From positions 1-64,000 of the forward strand of contig JBCBUC010000004.1 in assembly GCA_039818345.1 (NCBI GenBank): a stretch of 64,000 bases of DNA. The letters are read 5' to 3'. The notes beneath the pieces are model-generated. The model was given only the letters and a program-made list of their open reading frames with translations. It did no database searches and was not told the origin of the DNA. Position numbers and translations under genes: made by a program. This DNA is from Parvularcula sp039818345 (GTDB taxonomy: Bacteria; Pseudomonadota; Alphaproteobacteria; Caulobacterales; Parvularculaceae). This document shows positions 23,890-32,302 of the stretch, one piece after another (within the stretch, counting starts at the first letter, position 1; each line of letters opens with the position of its first letter).

Positions 23890-24062
23890 CAAAGCAGGCG
23901 ACGGAGGCGTAAGCCCGCGATGGACAAAGTGGGAAGCGCGAGAAGAACAATCTCCCGCCACGGCAAACCCCGCAGCACTGAGGCATCAACCCCCGCAGCC
24001 CAGGCGAAGGTCGTCAGTCCACTAATCGTCAGGAGTGAAGTGGTGAGAAGGGCTGCTTTCAT
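23889..24062 (-). CDS. 57-residue membrane peptide of the glycan-type cluster
   Basis: MKAALLTTSLLTISG starts a 57-residue peptide with a hydrophobic segment (signal peptide or helix, about 3-22), a short loop with ASVLRGLPWRE, and a second hydrophobic helix (about 35-50) ending LRLRRLL. The ATG at 24062 overlaps the stop of the upstream gene (ATGA), and its TGA overlaps the GT2 start (TGATG). This exact double coupling argues strongly for a real gene. An upstream start at 24074 would overlap more. It could be a small subunit of the synthase; no homologue is known to me. Confidence 0.7.
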   Translation of the reverse strand: MKAALLTTSLLTISGLTTFAWAAGVDASVLRGLPWREIVLLALPTLSIAGLRLRRLL

Positions 24063-24826
24063 CGGCGCCACCAAAGGGAAAAAAAGAGAGCTTGGCCGGG
24101 GTCGAGGCCGCGGACGGAGAGATCGCGTCGTCCACCAAAAGCGACCTGCAAACCCTGTCGGACAGGGAGCACGGCCGAAAGGCCAATCTGGGTTAAGTCA
24201 AAGTCCGAACCGCGCGACGAGCCCTCCATCACGCTTTCGGTCGTGTAGCTCTGCAGCAAAATCATCGCGTCGCCTTCTTTGACGCCCAGTGTCAGGTTGG
24301 CGCGGAGCTGATCACGGTCGCTGCCGAGGCTTCGGCGATAACCAAAAAGCGCCTCGAGGAAGAATTGCTCATTACCCCACCCCCTCAGTGTACTGAATTG
24401 AAGAGCGGCGTCATTGCCCATCGCGCGGCTATCGGCGATGTCTTGGGAGGTGGAAAAAGCGCCGGTGAGATTGAACGCGGTGGCGTGGCTCCCCCGCCGG
24501 TTGAGATGAACCTGGGCAAAGAGTTCCGCTTCACTGACCCCCGACTGCGAGGTGCTGCTGGTCGGTCCATAGGAAAGTTGGTTGGCGTAAGCGACGACGC
24601 TACCAAAGCCCAAATGTTCAGAGATTCCGCGGATAAAATATGTGCGGGAAATGAGCTGCTGAAACCCTGAATCTTGCTGCTCGGCCTCAAAGTATTCTGC
24701 GGTTTCAATGGTCAGCTGCTGTCCAGGCGGCTCGGGCCAAGCGCCAGCCGCGGCTGCGTTCAAGATGCAGGCGAGGGCAACAACGGCCGATCCAGCATTG
24801 CGACAGCACCCTGCGACCACCAACAT
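24059..24826 (-). CDS. Exported protein, probably an outer-membrane beta-barrel, first gene of the glycan-type cluster
   Basis: The 255-residue protein has a signal peptide (hydrophobic run to about residue 29, NAAAAGAW). It then has alternating polar/hydrophobic segments such as AELFAQVHLNRRG, EQFFLEALFGYRRSLG, QLRANLTLGVKEG and MILLQSYTTES, ending in FFSLWWRR, as expected for beta strands of a barrel. BcsS-like proteins of alphaproteobacterial cellulose clusters look similar in length and type, but I am not certain of the family. The ATG at 24826 is used; a GTG at 24838 is possible. It is coupled to the 57-aa peptide by ATGA. Confidence 0.7.
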   Translation of the reverse strand: MLVVAGCCRNAGSAVVALACILNAAAAGAWPEPPGQQLTIETAEYFEAEQQDSGFQQLISRTYFIRGISEHLGFGSVVAYANQLSYGPTSSTSQSGVSEAELFAQVHLNRRGSHATAFNLTGAFSTSQDIADSRAMGNDAALQFSTLRGWGNEQFFLEALFGYRRSLGSDRDQLRANLTLGVKEGDAMILLQSYTTESVMEGSSRGSDFDLTQIGLSAVLPVRQGLQVAFGGRRDLSVRGLDPGQALFFSLWWRR

Positions 24827-24920
24827 GTCTCCGCGCACCCCTAACGTGATGGCGGTGTTTTAGGTTGACCAGAGGTTGTTTCTAGCAATCCAAGATTGAG
24901 TCTCTATCGGGAGCGCAACC

Positions 24921-25415
24921 TTAGCGACAGGCCTGCTCAATACGCTCCAGAGCGGCTGAGATTCCCAGGAGCGAAAACGTGTAATTGGTCGCAGTTGAGC
25001 GGGCTGAGGTCGCCGACACCCGCATTTCGCGGCCCCGGCGCATGGCGCCAACCAGCCGGTTTTCTTCGTTCATGGCTTCAATGAAGCCTTCTTTTTCCGC
25101 GGAGAACATTTCCCAGCGATCAGAGCCGACCCGGACTGTCGGTTCCGAGCCGTCTTGAAGATCGTAGCCCGCCATAAAACTTGGCTGATTCACTGCTGCA
25201 CCTGATTTCCACGTGGCGACGGAAAAGAAGACATCGCCATGCCGCGCTGACGACGGCGATGTGTCTTGTGGTTCCGTGACAGCGTAGCAAATCACGTCGC
25301 TGCCGGTGTCATAGGTGAAGACCATCCAATCCCTATAGGTCGCGACCTGTTCAGGTTCGGCGGCAAGGGCGGCGGTGGGGGCAAAGGCGAGGAGGAAAGC
25401 GGCGAGAGTGCGCAT
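24921..25415 (-). CDS. Periplasmic IalB-like (invasion-associated locus B) protein
   Basis: The 164-residue product has a clean signal peptide (LAAFLLAFAPTAALA) and the pattern of IalB-family proteins: YRDWMVFTYDTG with the early Trp, CYAV about 40 residues in, a central GYDL, RLVGAMRRGREMRV, and a C-terminal YSL-like TFSLLGISAALERI followed by the last cysteine. Two cysteines (early CYAV and terminal QACR) probably form a disulfide. In free-living alphaproteobacteria the role is unknown. AAGGGA precedes the ATG. It stands 80 bases after ccmB on the same strand. Confidence 0.8.
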   Translation of the reverse strand: MRTLAAFLLAFAPTAALAAEPEQVATYRDWMVFTYDTGSDVICYAVTEPQDTSPSSARHGDVFFSVATWKSGAAVNQPSFMAGYDLQDGSEPTVRVGSDRWEMFSAEKEGFIEAMNEENRLVGAMRRGREMRVSATSARSTATNYTFSLLGISAALERIEQACR

Positions 25416-25495
25416 GCAAATCCCTTGGTTGGTCGTGAACGATCTCTTCTATGAAGGAGTTTGACGCGCCTGGGTACCCGGTCTGTTGGTGACCA

Positions 25496-26128
25496 TCATG
25501 TCAGCTGAAGTTTGATCGCGGCCGCCGTCAGCGCCGGACAGACGGCCACGGCCTGCAGGCTGTAAGCCCCGAGGATCAAAAAGGGGACGAGCCCACCGTC
25601 GCCCGCAGCGGGTCCAAAGACCAAAGGCGGAATAATCAAAGGCAAGGTCAAGAACACAAGGAGCGGCGCGCCGCGTCGCTGGCTGGTGCAAAGTGCACTG
25701 ATGGTCCCCGCAACGAACACCATACCGGGGCTTGCAAGAAGAAGCGCCAAGGCACCCATCGGGGAGCTTCCATAGGACAACAGCAAAAGCGGCATCGCGA
25801 CCAACAGCGGCACGGCTAAAACTGCCCAGGCCACGGACAATTTGATAAGGGCCGCACGGGTCAAACTAACCGGCGAAAGCAGAATAAGGTCCGTTGCTCC
25901 CGAGGTCATGTCGTCCTCAAACATCCCCTCAACGCCGAGAAATACAGCGACTCCGAGGATCAGCCACAGGATGCCAGGACCCACCATGCGTAGGATTTCC
26001 TGCTGCCCGCCAATGGCCAAGGGGGCCAAAAAACCCAGCACCAGGAGGATCCCTACCCCGACGGCCCAACCGCCTGCACGCAGTCGGAGCGTCAGCTCCC
26101 GGTTAAAAAGAGCGCGGGCCGGGGTCAT
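25496..26128 (-). CDS. ccmB: Heme exporter protein CcmB
   Basis: CcmB is the membrane subunit of the CcmAB ABC transporter that releases holo-CcmE in cytochrome c maturation system I. The 210-residue protein has six hydrophobic helices and begins with the usual cytoplasmic RALFNRELTLRLRAGG. GVEGMFEDDMTSGATDLILLSPVS matches the family's cytoplasmic loop. Its ATG overlaps the ccmA stop (four bases). The next gene leftward is IalB-like, not ccmC, so the ccm operon is cut short here. Confidence 0.93.
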   Translation of the reverse strand: MTPARALFNRELTLRLRAGGWAVGVGILLVLGFLAPLAIGGQQEILRMVGPGILWLILGVAVFLGVEGMFEDDMTSGATDLILLSPVSLTRAALIKLSVAWAVLAVPLLVAMPLLLLSYGSSPMGALALLLASPGMVFVAGTISALCTSQRRGAPLLVFLTLPLIIPPLVFGPAAGDGGLVPFLILGAYSLQAVAVCPALTAAAIKLQLT

Positions 26129-26739
26129 GCGGCCTTCACCGTCATGGTCCTCGCCCCAGGGATTCCGTCCTGGTCATGAAGAGCGACGATAGCGATCCCG
26201 CCGCGAGAGCGATGCCCGTCAATCAATGTACGGACCAAGTCTTGTCCATCGTCATCAAGCGCCGAAAACGGCTCATCCAGCAACCAAAGCGCCCGGGGGC
26301 TGACGATCAATCGCAAAAAGGAAAGGCGTTTTCTTTGTCCCGAGGAGAGTTGTCCCGCGCGGGTTTGGCCTAGACGGTGAACGCCCAAAACCCGCAACGA
26401 ATCCCGCAGCGTGCCGCCGTAGAAATCGGCGATGAAGTCGGCGTTTTCTTCGACCGTAAGGCGGGGCGACAATCCCGCTTCGACACCGATGTAATGGATC
26501 TCTTCAGAGCGAATGTAGCCAGCATCAAGCACTTGGACCCCGCGGCGGAAGGTGATCTCACCTTCCCCTTCAGCAAGTCCGGCAAGGGCGCGAAGGAGCG
26601 ACGTCTTGCCCGAGCCGTTGGCGCCCCGCAGCATCATCGCATCGCCTGGATGAAGAGCGAACCCAGCGCCCGCCAGGACATCGCGTCCCGCACGGCGCAC
26701 CATCAGGTCCCTGCACTCAAGCGACATCTCAAAGGCCAT
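26125..26739 (-). CDS. ccmA: Cytochrome c biogenesis ATP-binding protein CcmA
   Basis: The 204-residue ATPase powers the CcmAB complex. It has Walker A GANGSGKT, the signature LSSGQRKR, Walker B ALWLLDEPFSAL and a short C-terminus, typical of CcmA. Start at 26739 (MAFEMSLEC) gives the normal length; 26790 would add unlike residues. It is divergent from the hotdog thioesterase gene and acnA; the ccmA/acnA neighbourhood is common in alphaproteobacteria. Confidence 0.93.
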   Translation of the reverse strand: MAFEMSLECRDLMVRRAGRDVLAGAGFALHPGDAMMLRGANGSGKTSLLRALAGLAEGEGEITFRRGVQVLDAGYIRSEEIHYIGVEAGLSPRLTVEENADFIADFYGGTLRDSLRVLGVHRLGQTRAGQLSSGQRKRLSFLRLIVSPRALWLLDEPFSALDDDGQDLVRTLIDGHRSRGGIAIVALHDQDGIPGARTMTVKAA

Positions 26740-26921
26740 AGCGATGGGTGATGCGCTGGTCCGGCATGTCGGGGCAAGGGAACAGCGCAAGTTGATGTCT
26801 TTTGTTTGACGGGTCGTTGACGGCAGGCAAGGTCATGAGATCGCTGATATGTCAAAGATTCTCGCCGCGTGCCGCGCAAACTGGCAACCAAACACCGCGA
26901 TGAGATCGGAGGACAATTAAG

Positions 26922-27314
26922 GTGATCAGCGGCAATCTTGGAGATGCACAACCCTTCACGAAGCTGATGGGGGTAGAGGTCACCTCAGCGGAGAAAAGCC
27001 GGATCGAGGGGCGTTTGACGGTGCGAGAGGATCTTTGCACCACGGGCGGCATTCTCCATGGCGGGGCGATCATGTCGTTGGCCGATGGCTTGGGCGCGAT
27101 TGGCGCTTTTATGAACCTGCCCGACGGCGCTGGCGGCACGACAACGATTGAAAGCAAGACCAATTTCCTGGGTGCCGCCCCCCAAGGGACGACGGTGATT
27201 GCCGTAGCGACGCCTGTAAAAATCGGTCGTCGCCTTTCCGTGTGGCAAACGGCCATCCGTCAGGAGGACGGCTCCGACGTCGCGCTGGTGACCCAGACCC
27301 AGCTCGTTCTTTGA
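26922..27314 (+). CDS. PaaI-type hotdog-fold thioesterase
   Basis: The 130-residue protein has the hotdog thioesterase pattern: TTGGILHGGAIMSLADGLGAIGAF holds the HGGxxxxxxD-like signature in which the aspartate is catalytic. TTIESKTNFLGAAPQGT and IGRRLSVWQTAI follow. It should hydrolyse an aromatic or medium-chain acyl-CoA. The start is a GTG with GGAGG about ten bases upstream. It lies between ccmA (divergent) and acnA (153 bases downstream, same strand). The physiological substrate is not indicated. Confidence 0.88.
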   Translation: MISGNLGDAQPFTKLMGVEVTSAEKSRIEGRLTVREDLCTTGGILHGGAIMSLADGLGAIGAFMNLPDGAGGTTTIESKTNFLGAAPQGTTVIAVATPVKIGRRLSVWQTAIRQEDGSDVALVTQTQLVL

Positions 27315-27466
27315 AGCCTGTCGGCTGCGGCCTATATATAAAGTGATTTCGGGGGGCTTCGCGCAACGGTGGTTGCTGCACCGGATAGACAGCAGCGCTA
27401 CGCCCGCGCATAAGCGGCCATGAAACTGTACCTTGTGCGAACCATTCTTAAGAAGGAAGCCGGCTC

Positions 27467-30136
27467 ATGATTCCTGGTCACGATTCTCTCAAGACCAAGA
27501 CGGCTCTTTCCGCAGCCGGAAAGACCTATCAGTTTTACTCGTTGAAAAAGGCAGAGCAGCGGCTTGGGGATTTGTCCCGCCTTCCGGTGAGCCTCAAATA
27601 TCTCCTCGAGAACATGCTGCGTTTTGAAGACGGCCGGTCCGTGACCGTGGACATGATTGATGCTTTTGGCGCGTGGCTCAAAAACGGCGGCAAGAATCCA
27701 ATTGAGATCGCCTACCGTCCAGCACGGGTTTTGATGCAGGATTTCACCGGTGTGCCGGCCATTGTCGATCTCGCCGCGATGCGGGATGCCATGAAGACGC
27801 TCGGCGGCGACCCAGAAAAGATCAATCCTCTGGCCCCGGTCGATCTTGTGATCGATCACTCGGTGATGGTCGATTATTTTGGTACGGAAGATGCTTTTCA
27901 GCGCAATGTTGATCGCGAATATGAGCGGAACAAGGAGCGTTACCAATTCCTCAAATGGGGTCAGTCGGCGTTTGATAATTTCAGTGTCGTTCCTCCAGGG
28001 ACAGGCATCTGCCACCAAGTGAACCTAGAATATCTGAGCCAGACCGTTTGGACCGCTGACCATGGCGGGGAGACCTATGCCTACCCCGATACTTGTGTGG
28101 GTACGGATAGCCACACAACAATGGTCAATGGCCTATCGGTCTTAGGTTGGGGCGTCGGCGGCATTGAGGCTGAAGCGGCGATGCTGGGGCAACCTGTTTC
28201 GATGCTGATCCCGGACGTCATTGGCTTTAAAATGACGGGTAAGTTGCCCGAGGGCGCGACGGCTACTGATCTGGTGCTGACGGTCACAAAAATGCTTCGT
28301 GACAAAGGCGTGGTCGGAAAGTTCGTTGAGTTCTACGGACCAGGCCTTGGCAATCTCAGTCTCGAAGACCAGGCAACGCTCGGCAACATGTCGCCGGAGT
28401 TCGGTTCCACCTGCGCTTTCTTCCCGATTGATGACGAAACCCTCCGCTATCTGAGGACATCTGGCCGCGATGAGGACCGCATCGCGCTTGTTGAAGCTTA
28501 CGCAAAAGAGCAAGGCATGTGGCGCGACGATACCGTTGAGCCGGTGTTCACCGATACGCTGGCGCTTGACCTTTCCTCGGTCGTCCCCGTGATCTCTGGT
28601 CCAAAGCGCCCGCAGGACAAGATCCTTTTGACCGAAGCGCCGGAAGCCTTCGCCGCTGCGCTTGATCAAGAGTATGGCAAAGCGGACGAGGCGGATAAAC
28701 AGGTTGCCGTTGATGGTGAAGAGTTCACCCTCGGCCATGGCGACGTTGCCGTTGCCGCGATTACGTCGTGCACCAACACGTCCAACCCATCGGTCCTGAT
28801 CGCTGCTGGTCTTGTGGCCAGGAAGGCCCGGGCGCGCGGCCTCACCAGCCAGCCTTGGGTGAAAACGTCGTTTGCGCCCGGCAGTCAGGTGGTGACCGAT
28901 TATCTTGAGAAAGCTGGGCTGCAAGATGATCTTGATGCGGTGGGTTTCAACCTCACCGGCTATGGATGCACCGTCTGTATTGGCAACACCGGGCCCCTGC
29001 CGGAGGCGATTTCGAAGGCTATTCATGACCATGATCTGGCGGTGGCTGCGGTTCTGTCGGGTAACCGGAATTTTGAGGGCCGTATCCACCAGGATGTGCG
29101 CGCCAACTTCTTGGCGTCACCGCCACTGGTCGTGGCCTATGCCTTAGCGGGATCGATGAACATCAACGTCACCACTGATCCGCTTGGTCAGGACAAAGAC
29201 GGCCATGATGTGTACCTGAAAGACCTTTGGCCCACCTCGGCTGAAATCGCGGACATTGTGGCTGAATGCGTCACGCGAGAGATGTTCATCGAACGCTATG
29301 GTGACGTCTTTAAGGGCGATGCCAGCTGGCAGGGTATCAACCCGGGCGGCAGTGATACCTATGATTGGCCGCAGTCGACCTATGTGGCGAACCCGCCCTA
29401 TTTTGAGGGTATGGCGAAAGAGCCTGGCGAACTCCAGCCGATCGAGGACGCAAAAGTCTTGGCGCTCCTTGGTGATAGTGTGACCACAGATCATATCTCA
29501 CCAGCCGGCGCGATTAAGGAAGACAGCCCTGCTGGTTCCTACCTTCAAGACCATCAGGTGCCTGAGCGGGAGTTCAATTCCTACGGCTCGCGTCGCGGCA
29601 ATCATGAGGTGATGATGCGCGGCACGTTTGCTAACATCCGCATCAAGAACAAAATGGTCCCTGATACCGAAGGCGGCATCACCAAGTATAATGGTGAGGT
29701 GATGTCGATCTATGACGCGGCGATGAAGCATAAGGCGGACGGCAACGGCCTCGTGGTCTTTGGCGGTGAGCTTTACGGCAATGGTTCGTCCCGCGATTGG
29801 GCCGCGAAGGGGACGGTGCTCCTTGGGGTGAAGGCTGTGATCTTCCAGTCCATTGAGCGGATCCATCGCTCCAACCTGATTGGGATGGGCGTGTTGCCGC
29901 TCCAGTTCACCGGCGGCCAAGGATGGCAGTCCCTGGGCCTCACGGGTGATGAAGACATCACGATTCATGGCGTTGAAACGCTTGAGCCACAGCAGGAGCT
30001 GAAAGCCACCATCACGATGGGTGATGGCTCAACGCAGGAAATCACCCTCCTGGTACGGATCGATACCGCCGATGAGCTCGATTACTATAAGAACGGCGGG
30101 ATCCTGCATTACGTGATCCGAAAGCTCGCGGCTTAA
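27467..30136 (+). CDS. acnA: Aconitate hydratase A
   Basis: AcnA isomerises citrate to isocitrate in the TCA cycle using a 4Fe-4S cluster. The 889-residue enzyme has the three cluster cysteines C435 (TSCTNTSNPSV), C501 and C504 (GYGCTVCIGNTGP), the N-terminal LKYLLENMLR, DLVIDHSVMVD, GTDSHTTMVNGL, and the C-terminal swivel domain with YGNGSSRDWAAKG. Length is normal for AcnA/IRP1 type. AAGGAAG precedes the ATG, and a 20-bp perfect terminator hairpin follows the gene. Confidence 0.98.
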   Translation: MIPGHDSLKTKTALSAAGKTYQFYSLKKAEQRLGDLSRLPVSLKYLLENMLRFEDGRSVTVDMIDAFGAWLKNGGKNPIEIAYRPARVLMQDFTGVPAIVDLAAMRDAMKTLGGDPEKINPLAPVDLVIDHSVMVDYFGTEDAFQRNVDREYERNKERYQFLKWGQSAFDNFSVVPPGTGICHQVNLEYLSQTVWTADHGGETYAYPDTCVGTDSHTTMVNGLSVLGWGVGGIEAEAAMLGQPVSMLIPDVIGFKMTGKLPEGATATDLVLTVTKMLRDKGVVGKFVEFYGPGLGNLSLEDQATLGNMSPEFGSTCAFFPIDDETLRYLRTSGRDEDRIALVEAYAKEQGMWRDDTVEPVFTDTLALDLSSVVPVISGPKRPQDKILLTEAPEAFAAALDQEYGKADEADKQVAVDGEEFTLGHGDVAVAAITSCTNTSNPSVLIAAGLVARKARARGLTSQPWVKTSFAPGSQVVTDYLEKAGLQDDLDAVGFNLTGYGCTVCIGNTGPLPEAISKAIHDHDLAVAAVLSGNRNFEGRIHQDVRANFLASPPLVVAYALAGSMNINVTTDPLGQDKDGHDVYLKDLWPTSAEIADIVAECVTREMFIERYGDVFKGDASWQGINPGGSDTYDWPQSTYVANPPYFEGMAKEPGELQPIEDAKVLALLGDSVTTDHISPAGAIKEDSPAGSYLQDHQVPEREFNSYGSRRGNHEVMMRGTFANIRIKNKMVPDTEGGITKYNGEVMSIYDAAMKHKADGNGLVVFGGELYGNGSSRDWAAKGTVLLGVKAVIFQSIERIHRSNLIGMGVLPLQFTGGQGWQSLGLTGDEDITIHGVETLEPQQELKATITMGDGSTQEITLLVRIDTADELDYYKNGGILHYVIRKLAA

Positions 30137-30161
30137 AAGGCCGCTCCTGAGGCTAGCCAAC

Positions 30162-30207
30162 AAAAGAAAACCCCGCGAAGGCTATGACCTTCGCGGGGTT
30201 TTCTTTT
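30162..30207 (+). terminator. Bidirectional terminator after acnA
   Basis: A perfect 20-bp stem (30162-30181 with 30188-30207) has a six-base loop, CTATGA. The GC core CCCCGCGAAGG is flanked by AAAAGAAAA on the left and TTTTCTTTT on the right, so it works for acnA and for the convergent CTERM-protein gene. Confidence 0.9.
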
Positions 30208-30235
30208 CGGGTCGTTCGTTTGTTCGTTCGAAGTT

Positions 30236-30877
30236 TTACCGTGCCGCGCGCTTTTTGCGTGCGAAAGCCAAACCGCCCAGACCGGCGGCCATCAAAGGCA
30301 AAGCGCCGGGGATTGGAACGGGATTGAACTCGATCGATTCCACGTAGAAGCCATCGTCGCTTTCAAAGGCGGCAAGCATCAAACTCGATGCGAAAATTGA
30401 ACCTGATACGACTTGATTGAACGGCGGGATCGGGACGTTGAGACCTGTCAGCGTCAAATCATCAATGCCGTTTCCAGCAAAGACCGTGACGTTGTCCGTC
30501 GACAAAGCAAGGTTGAAGGCAATTTCCGTGAACTCAACAATCTGGCCTGTGCCTGAATCGCGAATTTCGACGAACAGCGCCTCGCGTGACGAGATGCCAT
30601 CGATCTGACCCGGGTCAAAAAAGCCAGTGCGAATACCAACGCCAAACGCGTTACTGATCAGTGCATCATCGATGGCGTTGAACTCTGGATCGGCCGCTGT
30701 CCCATCGACGGTGTAGGCGCCAAGCCATACCTGAAAGGCGCCATCGTCAAAAACCATGGCCTCGCCGTCCGCATTGTCGGCGCTGACATCGACGTTCTCG
30801 AGATCAACGAAAACTGCATGCGCCGATGCCGCAAGCGAAAAAACCGCGACAATTAAAGCACTTAGATATTTTTTCAT
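30236..30877 (-). CDS. PEP-CTERM/VPLPA-type surface protein
   Basis: The 213-residue protein starts with a signal peptide (MKKYLSALIVAVFSL...ASAHA). It has an acidic, beta-rich body with no recognised domain and ends PVPIPGALPLMAAGLGGLAF followed by RKKRAAR, an exosortase-type sorting signal. The start at 30877 has GAGGGGGAT upstream; the open frame extends far beyond it without natural sequence. The tail is nearly the same as that of the protein at 9171 (PIPGALPL), which suggests the same sorting enzyme. Confidence 0.85.
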   Translation of the reverse strand: MKKYLSALIVAVFSLAASAHAVFVDLENVDVSADNADGEAMVFDDGAFQVWLGAYTVDGTAADPEFNAIDDALISNAFGVGIRTGFFDPGQIDGISSREALFVEIRDSGTGQIVEFTEIAFNLALSTDNVTVFAGNGIDDLTLTGLNVPIPPFNQVVSGSIFASSLMLAAFESDDGFYVESIEFNPVPIPGALPLMAAGLGGLAFARKKRAAR

Positions 30878-31006
30878 GAGATCCCCCTCAGTCTTATGCG
30901 AATAATGTATCAAGTTTTTGCGATGCAACCAAGTATTTCTTAACGGCAAACCCGCGTTTTGGCTTTTCCGCCTTCGCATCATCAAAGGAGGGTCTATATC
31001 GTTCCT

Positions 31007-31327
31007 ATGGCCAGACCCGTTACCGTGACGATCGAGCATTCCAAAACCATCGACGAAGCCAAAAAGCGCATCGATGAAGGGATCGAGGAGATCACCGGCT
31101 CGCTCGCGAGCAAGTGGGCCGTGAAGGTCGAGCAGCGTTGGGAGGGCGACAGCCTTCATTTCACTGCGCGCGCGATGATGCAAAAAATCACCGGCGTGGC
31201 GGACGTCTTTCCTCAGCACGTCCGGATCACCGTCAACTTGCCGGACTTCCTGGCGACCGTGGCAGAAAAGGTGACGGACAAGATCCAGAAAAAGGCGACG
31301 CATATCCTTGAGGACAAACGCGTCTAA
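31007..31327 (+). CDS. Polyhydroxyalkanoic acid system family protein (PHA granule region type)
   Basis: The 106-residue product, beginning MARPVTVTIEHSKTIDEAKK, matches the small proteins annotated as polyhydroxyalkanoic acid system proteins. It has an N-terminal helix with EAKKRIDEGIEEI, WAVKVEQRWEGDSLHFTARAM in the middle, VRITVNLPDFLATVAEKV, and a lysine-rich end. They are found near PHA genes in some bacteria but are also widespread elsewhere; function is unproven. An AAGGAGGG lies 15 bases ahead of the ATG. No PHA synthase is in the window. Confidence 0.75.
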   Translation: MARPVTVTIEHSKTIDEAKKRIDEGIEEITGSLASKWAVKVEQRWEGDSLHFTARAMMQKITGVADVFPQHVRITVNLPDFLATVAEKVTDKIQKKATHILEDKRV

Positions 31328-31364
31328 GAGATTGAGCCGTTGAAGTATCCAGTCCCAACACGCG

Positions 31365-31384
31365 GCCAAACGGCTGCGTTTGGC
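31365..31384 (+). terminator. Hairpin after the PHA-system gene
   Basis: GCCAAACG (31365-31372) pairs with CGTTTGGC (31377-31384) around GCTG, 38 bases after the stop. No clean T-run follows; an overlapping alternative hairpin GGCGA-TTTC-TCGCC follows directly. It is a weak terminator or other RNA structure. Confidence 0.4.
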
Positions 31385-31475
31385 GATTTCTCGCCATTCG
31401 CTAGGTGCATAGTTGGACGAAGTTAATGGCTCCGGACCCTAAGCCAGCAGTGTTGCGGGGCCATGGCAGGGTGAT

Positions 31476-32018
31476 CTAGTCTTCGCGGCCGACGCGTTTC
31501 TTACGAAAGGTGAGCGTGCCGAGGCCTGCGGCCATCAGCCATGCCGCCGCTGGTAAGGGAATTGCGTCCCCCGGCGCTTCTTCGAAACCGGTCAAAACTG
31601 CTTGAAGGCCGCCCGAGTTATCGCCGTGGCTATCATCCCACATGAAAAGGAACAGCTCGCCCGCCACTTGAGCGACGCCGGAGAAGCTTTCGCCCACAAA
31701 GAAGACGTCGCCCGTACCGATACGGCCCGCGAGACCGCCCCGTCCGAAGGTGTTGATGCCTATGGTGAGATTCTCAACAGTATCGTCGACCACATTTACT
31801 GCTTTTGCGTCGGTGACGCATTTCGAGAGTCCGCAATAGCCCCAAGTTTCGTTGGTGGCGTCGATGCTGAACGAGTCGCCGACACCGATGATGAAGCCGG
31901 TGGCGTTCTCTTCGACCGTCGCCAACACATTCACACGATCAGGATCGATCGCTGCAGAAGCTGTGCCAACGGCAAAAAAGGCGAGCGTTACTGCAAGTCC
32001 GTAGATTGTTTTGAGCAT
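31476..32018 (-). CDS. VPLPA-CTERM-type exported protein
   Basis: The 180-residue protein has a signal peptide (GLAVTLAFFAVGTASA), an acidic body and the C-terminal signal IPLPAAAWLMAAGLGTLTF followed by RKKRVGRED, close to the VPLPA-CTERM form that is common in Rhodobacterales-like bacteria. The sorting motif differs from the PIPGALPL form of the other two proteins in this window. The body contains a cysteine pair (YCGLSKC). Function unknown. Confidence 0.82.
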   Translation of the reverse strand: MLKTIYGLAVTLAFFAVGTASAAIDPDRVNVLATVEENATGFIIGVGDSFSIDATNETWGYCGLSKCVTDAKAVNVVDDTVENLTIGINTFGRGGLAGRIGTGDVFFVGESFSGVAQVAGELFLFMWDDSHGDNSGGLQAVLTGFEEAPGDAIPLPAAAWLMAAGLGTLTFRKKRVGRED

Positions 32019-32302
32019 ATTGTTCCCCCCAAGTTAGTCGAGGCTATAAAATTACTCTTTTACCGGTCAAGCACGTTGCTGTTAAAGGATGTGACCTCGT
32101 TTCGCCTCTCGCGTTTCGAGCGCGGTGCAGTGCTCGAACGCACCCGACCTGGCTGTTTCCGACGACTAACTGGCGGTCACATCGCGCCTGGGCCAGCGAG
32201 GGGGGATGTTTCCGGATCCGCCGTTGGCCTTCAGAGGTCCCGGGGGCCGCTTGCATTTCAAGCCGCATTGCGGCGGGGCCCGGCCGCGCGTATCTGCCCG
32301 CT
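32019..32302 (+). other. Gene-free leader region upstream of lepA
   Basis: This 284-base stretch has no convincing gene. It contains a hairpin in which GCGTTTCGAGC (32111-32121) pairs with GCTCGAACGC (32132-32141) with one bulged T, and very GC-rich sequence just before lepA (GGGGCCCGGCCGCGC). It must carry the divergent promoters for lepA and the CTERM gene, but I cannot place them. Confidence 0.4.

Noticed and set aside
28142..29089. 315-codon minus-strand open frame inside acnA
   Set aside because: acnA is full length with all three cluster cysteines; the antisense translation has no natural domain.
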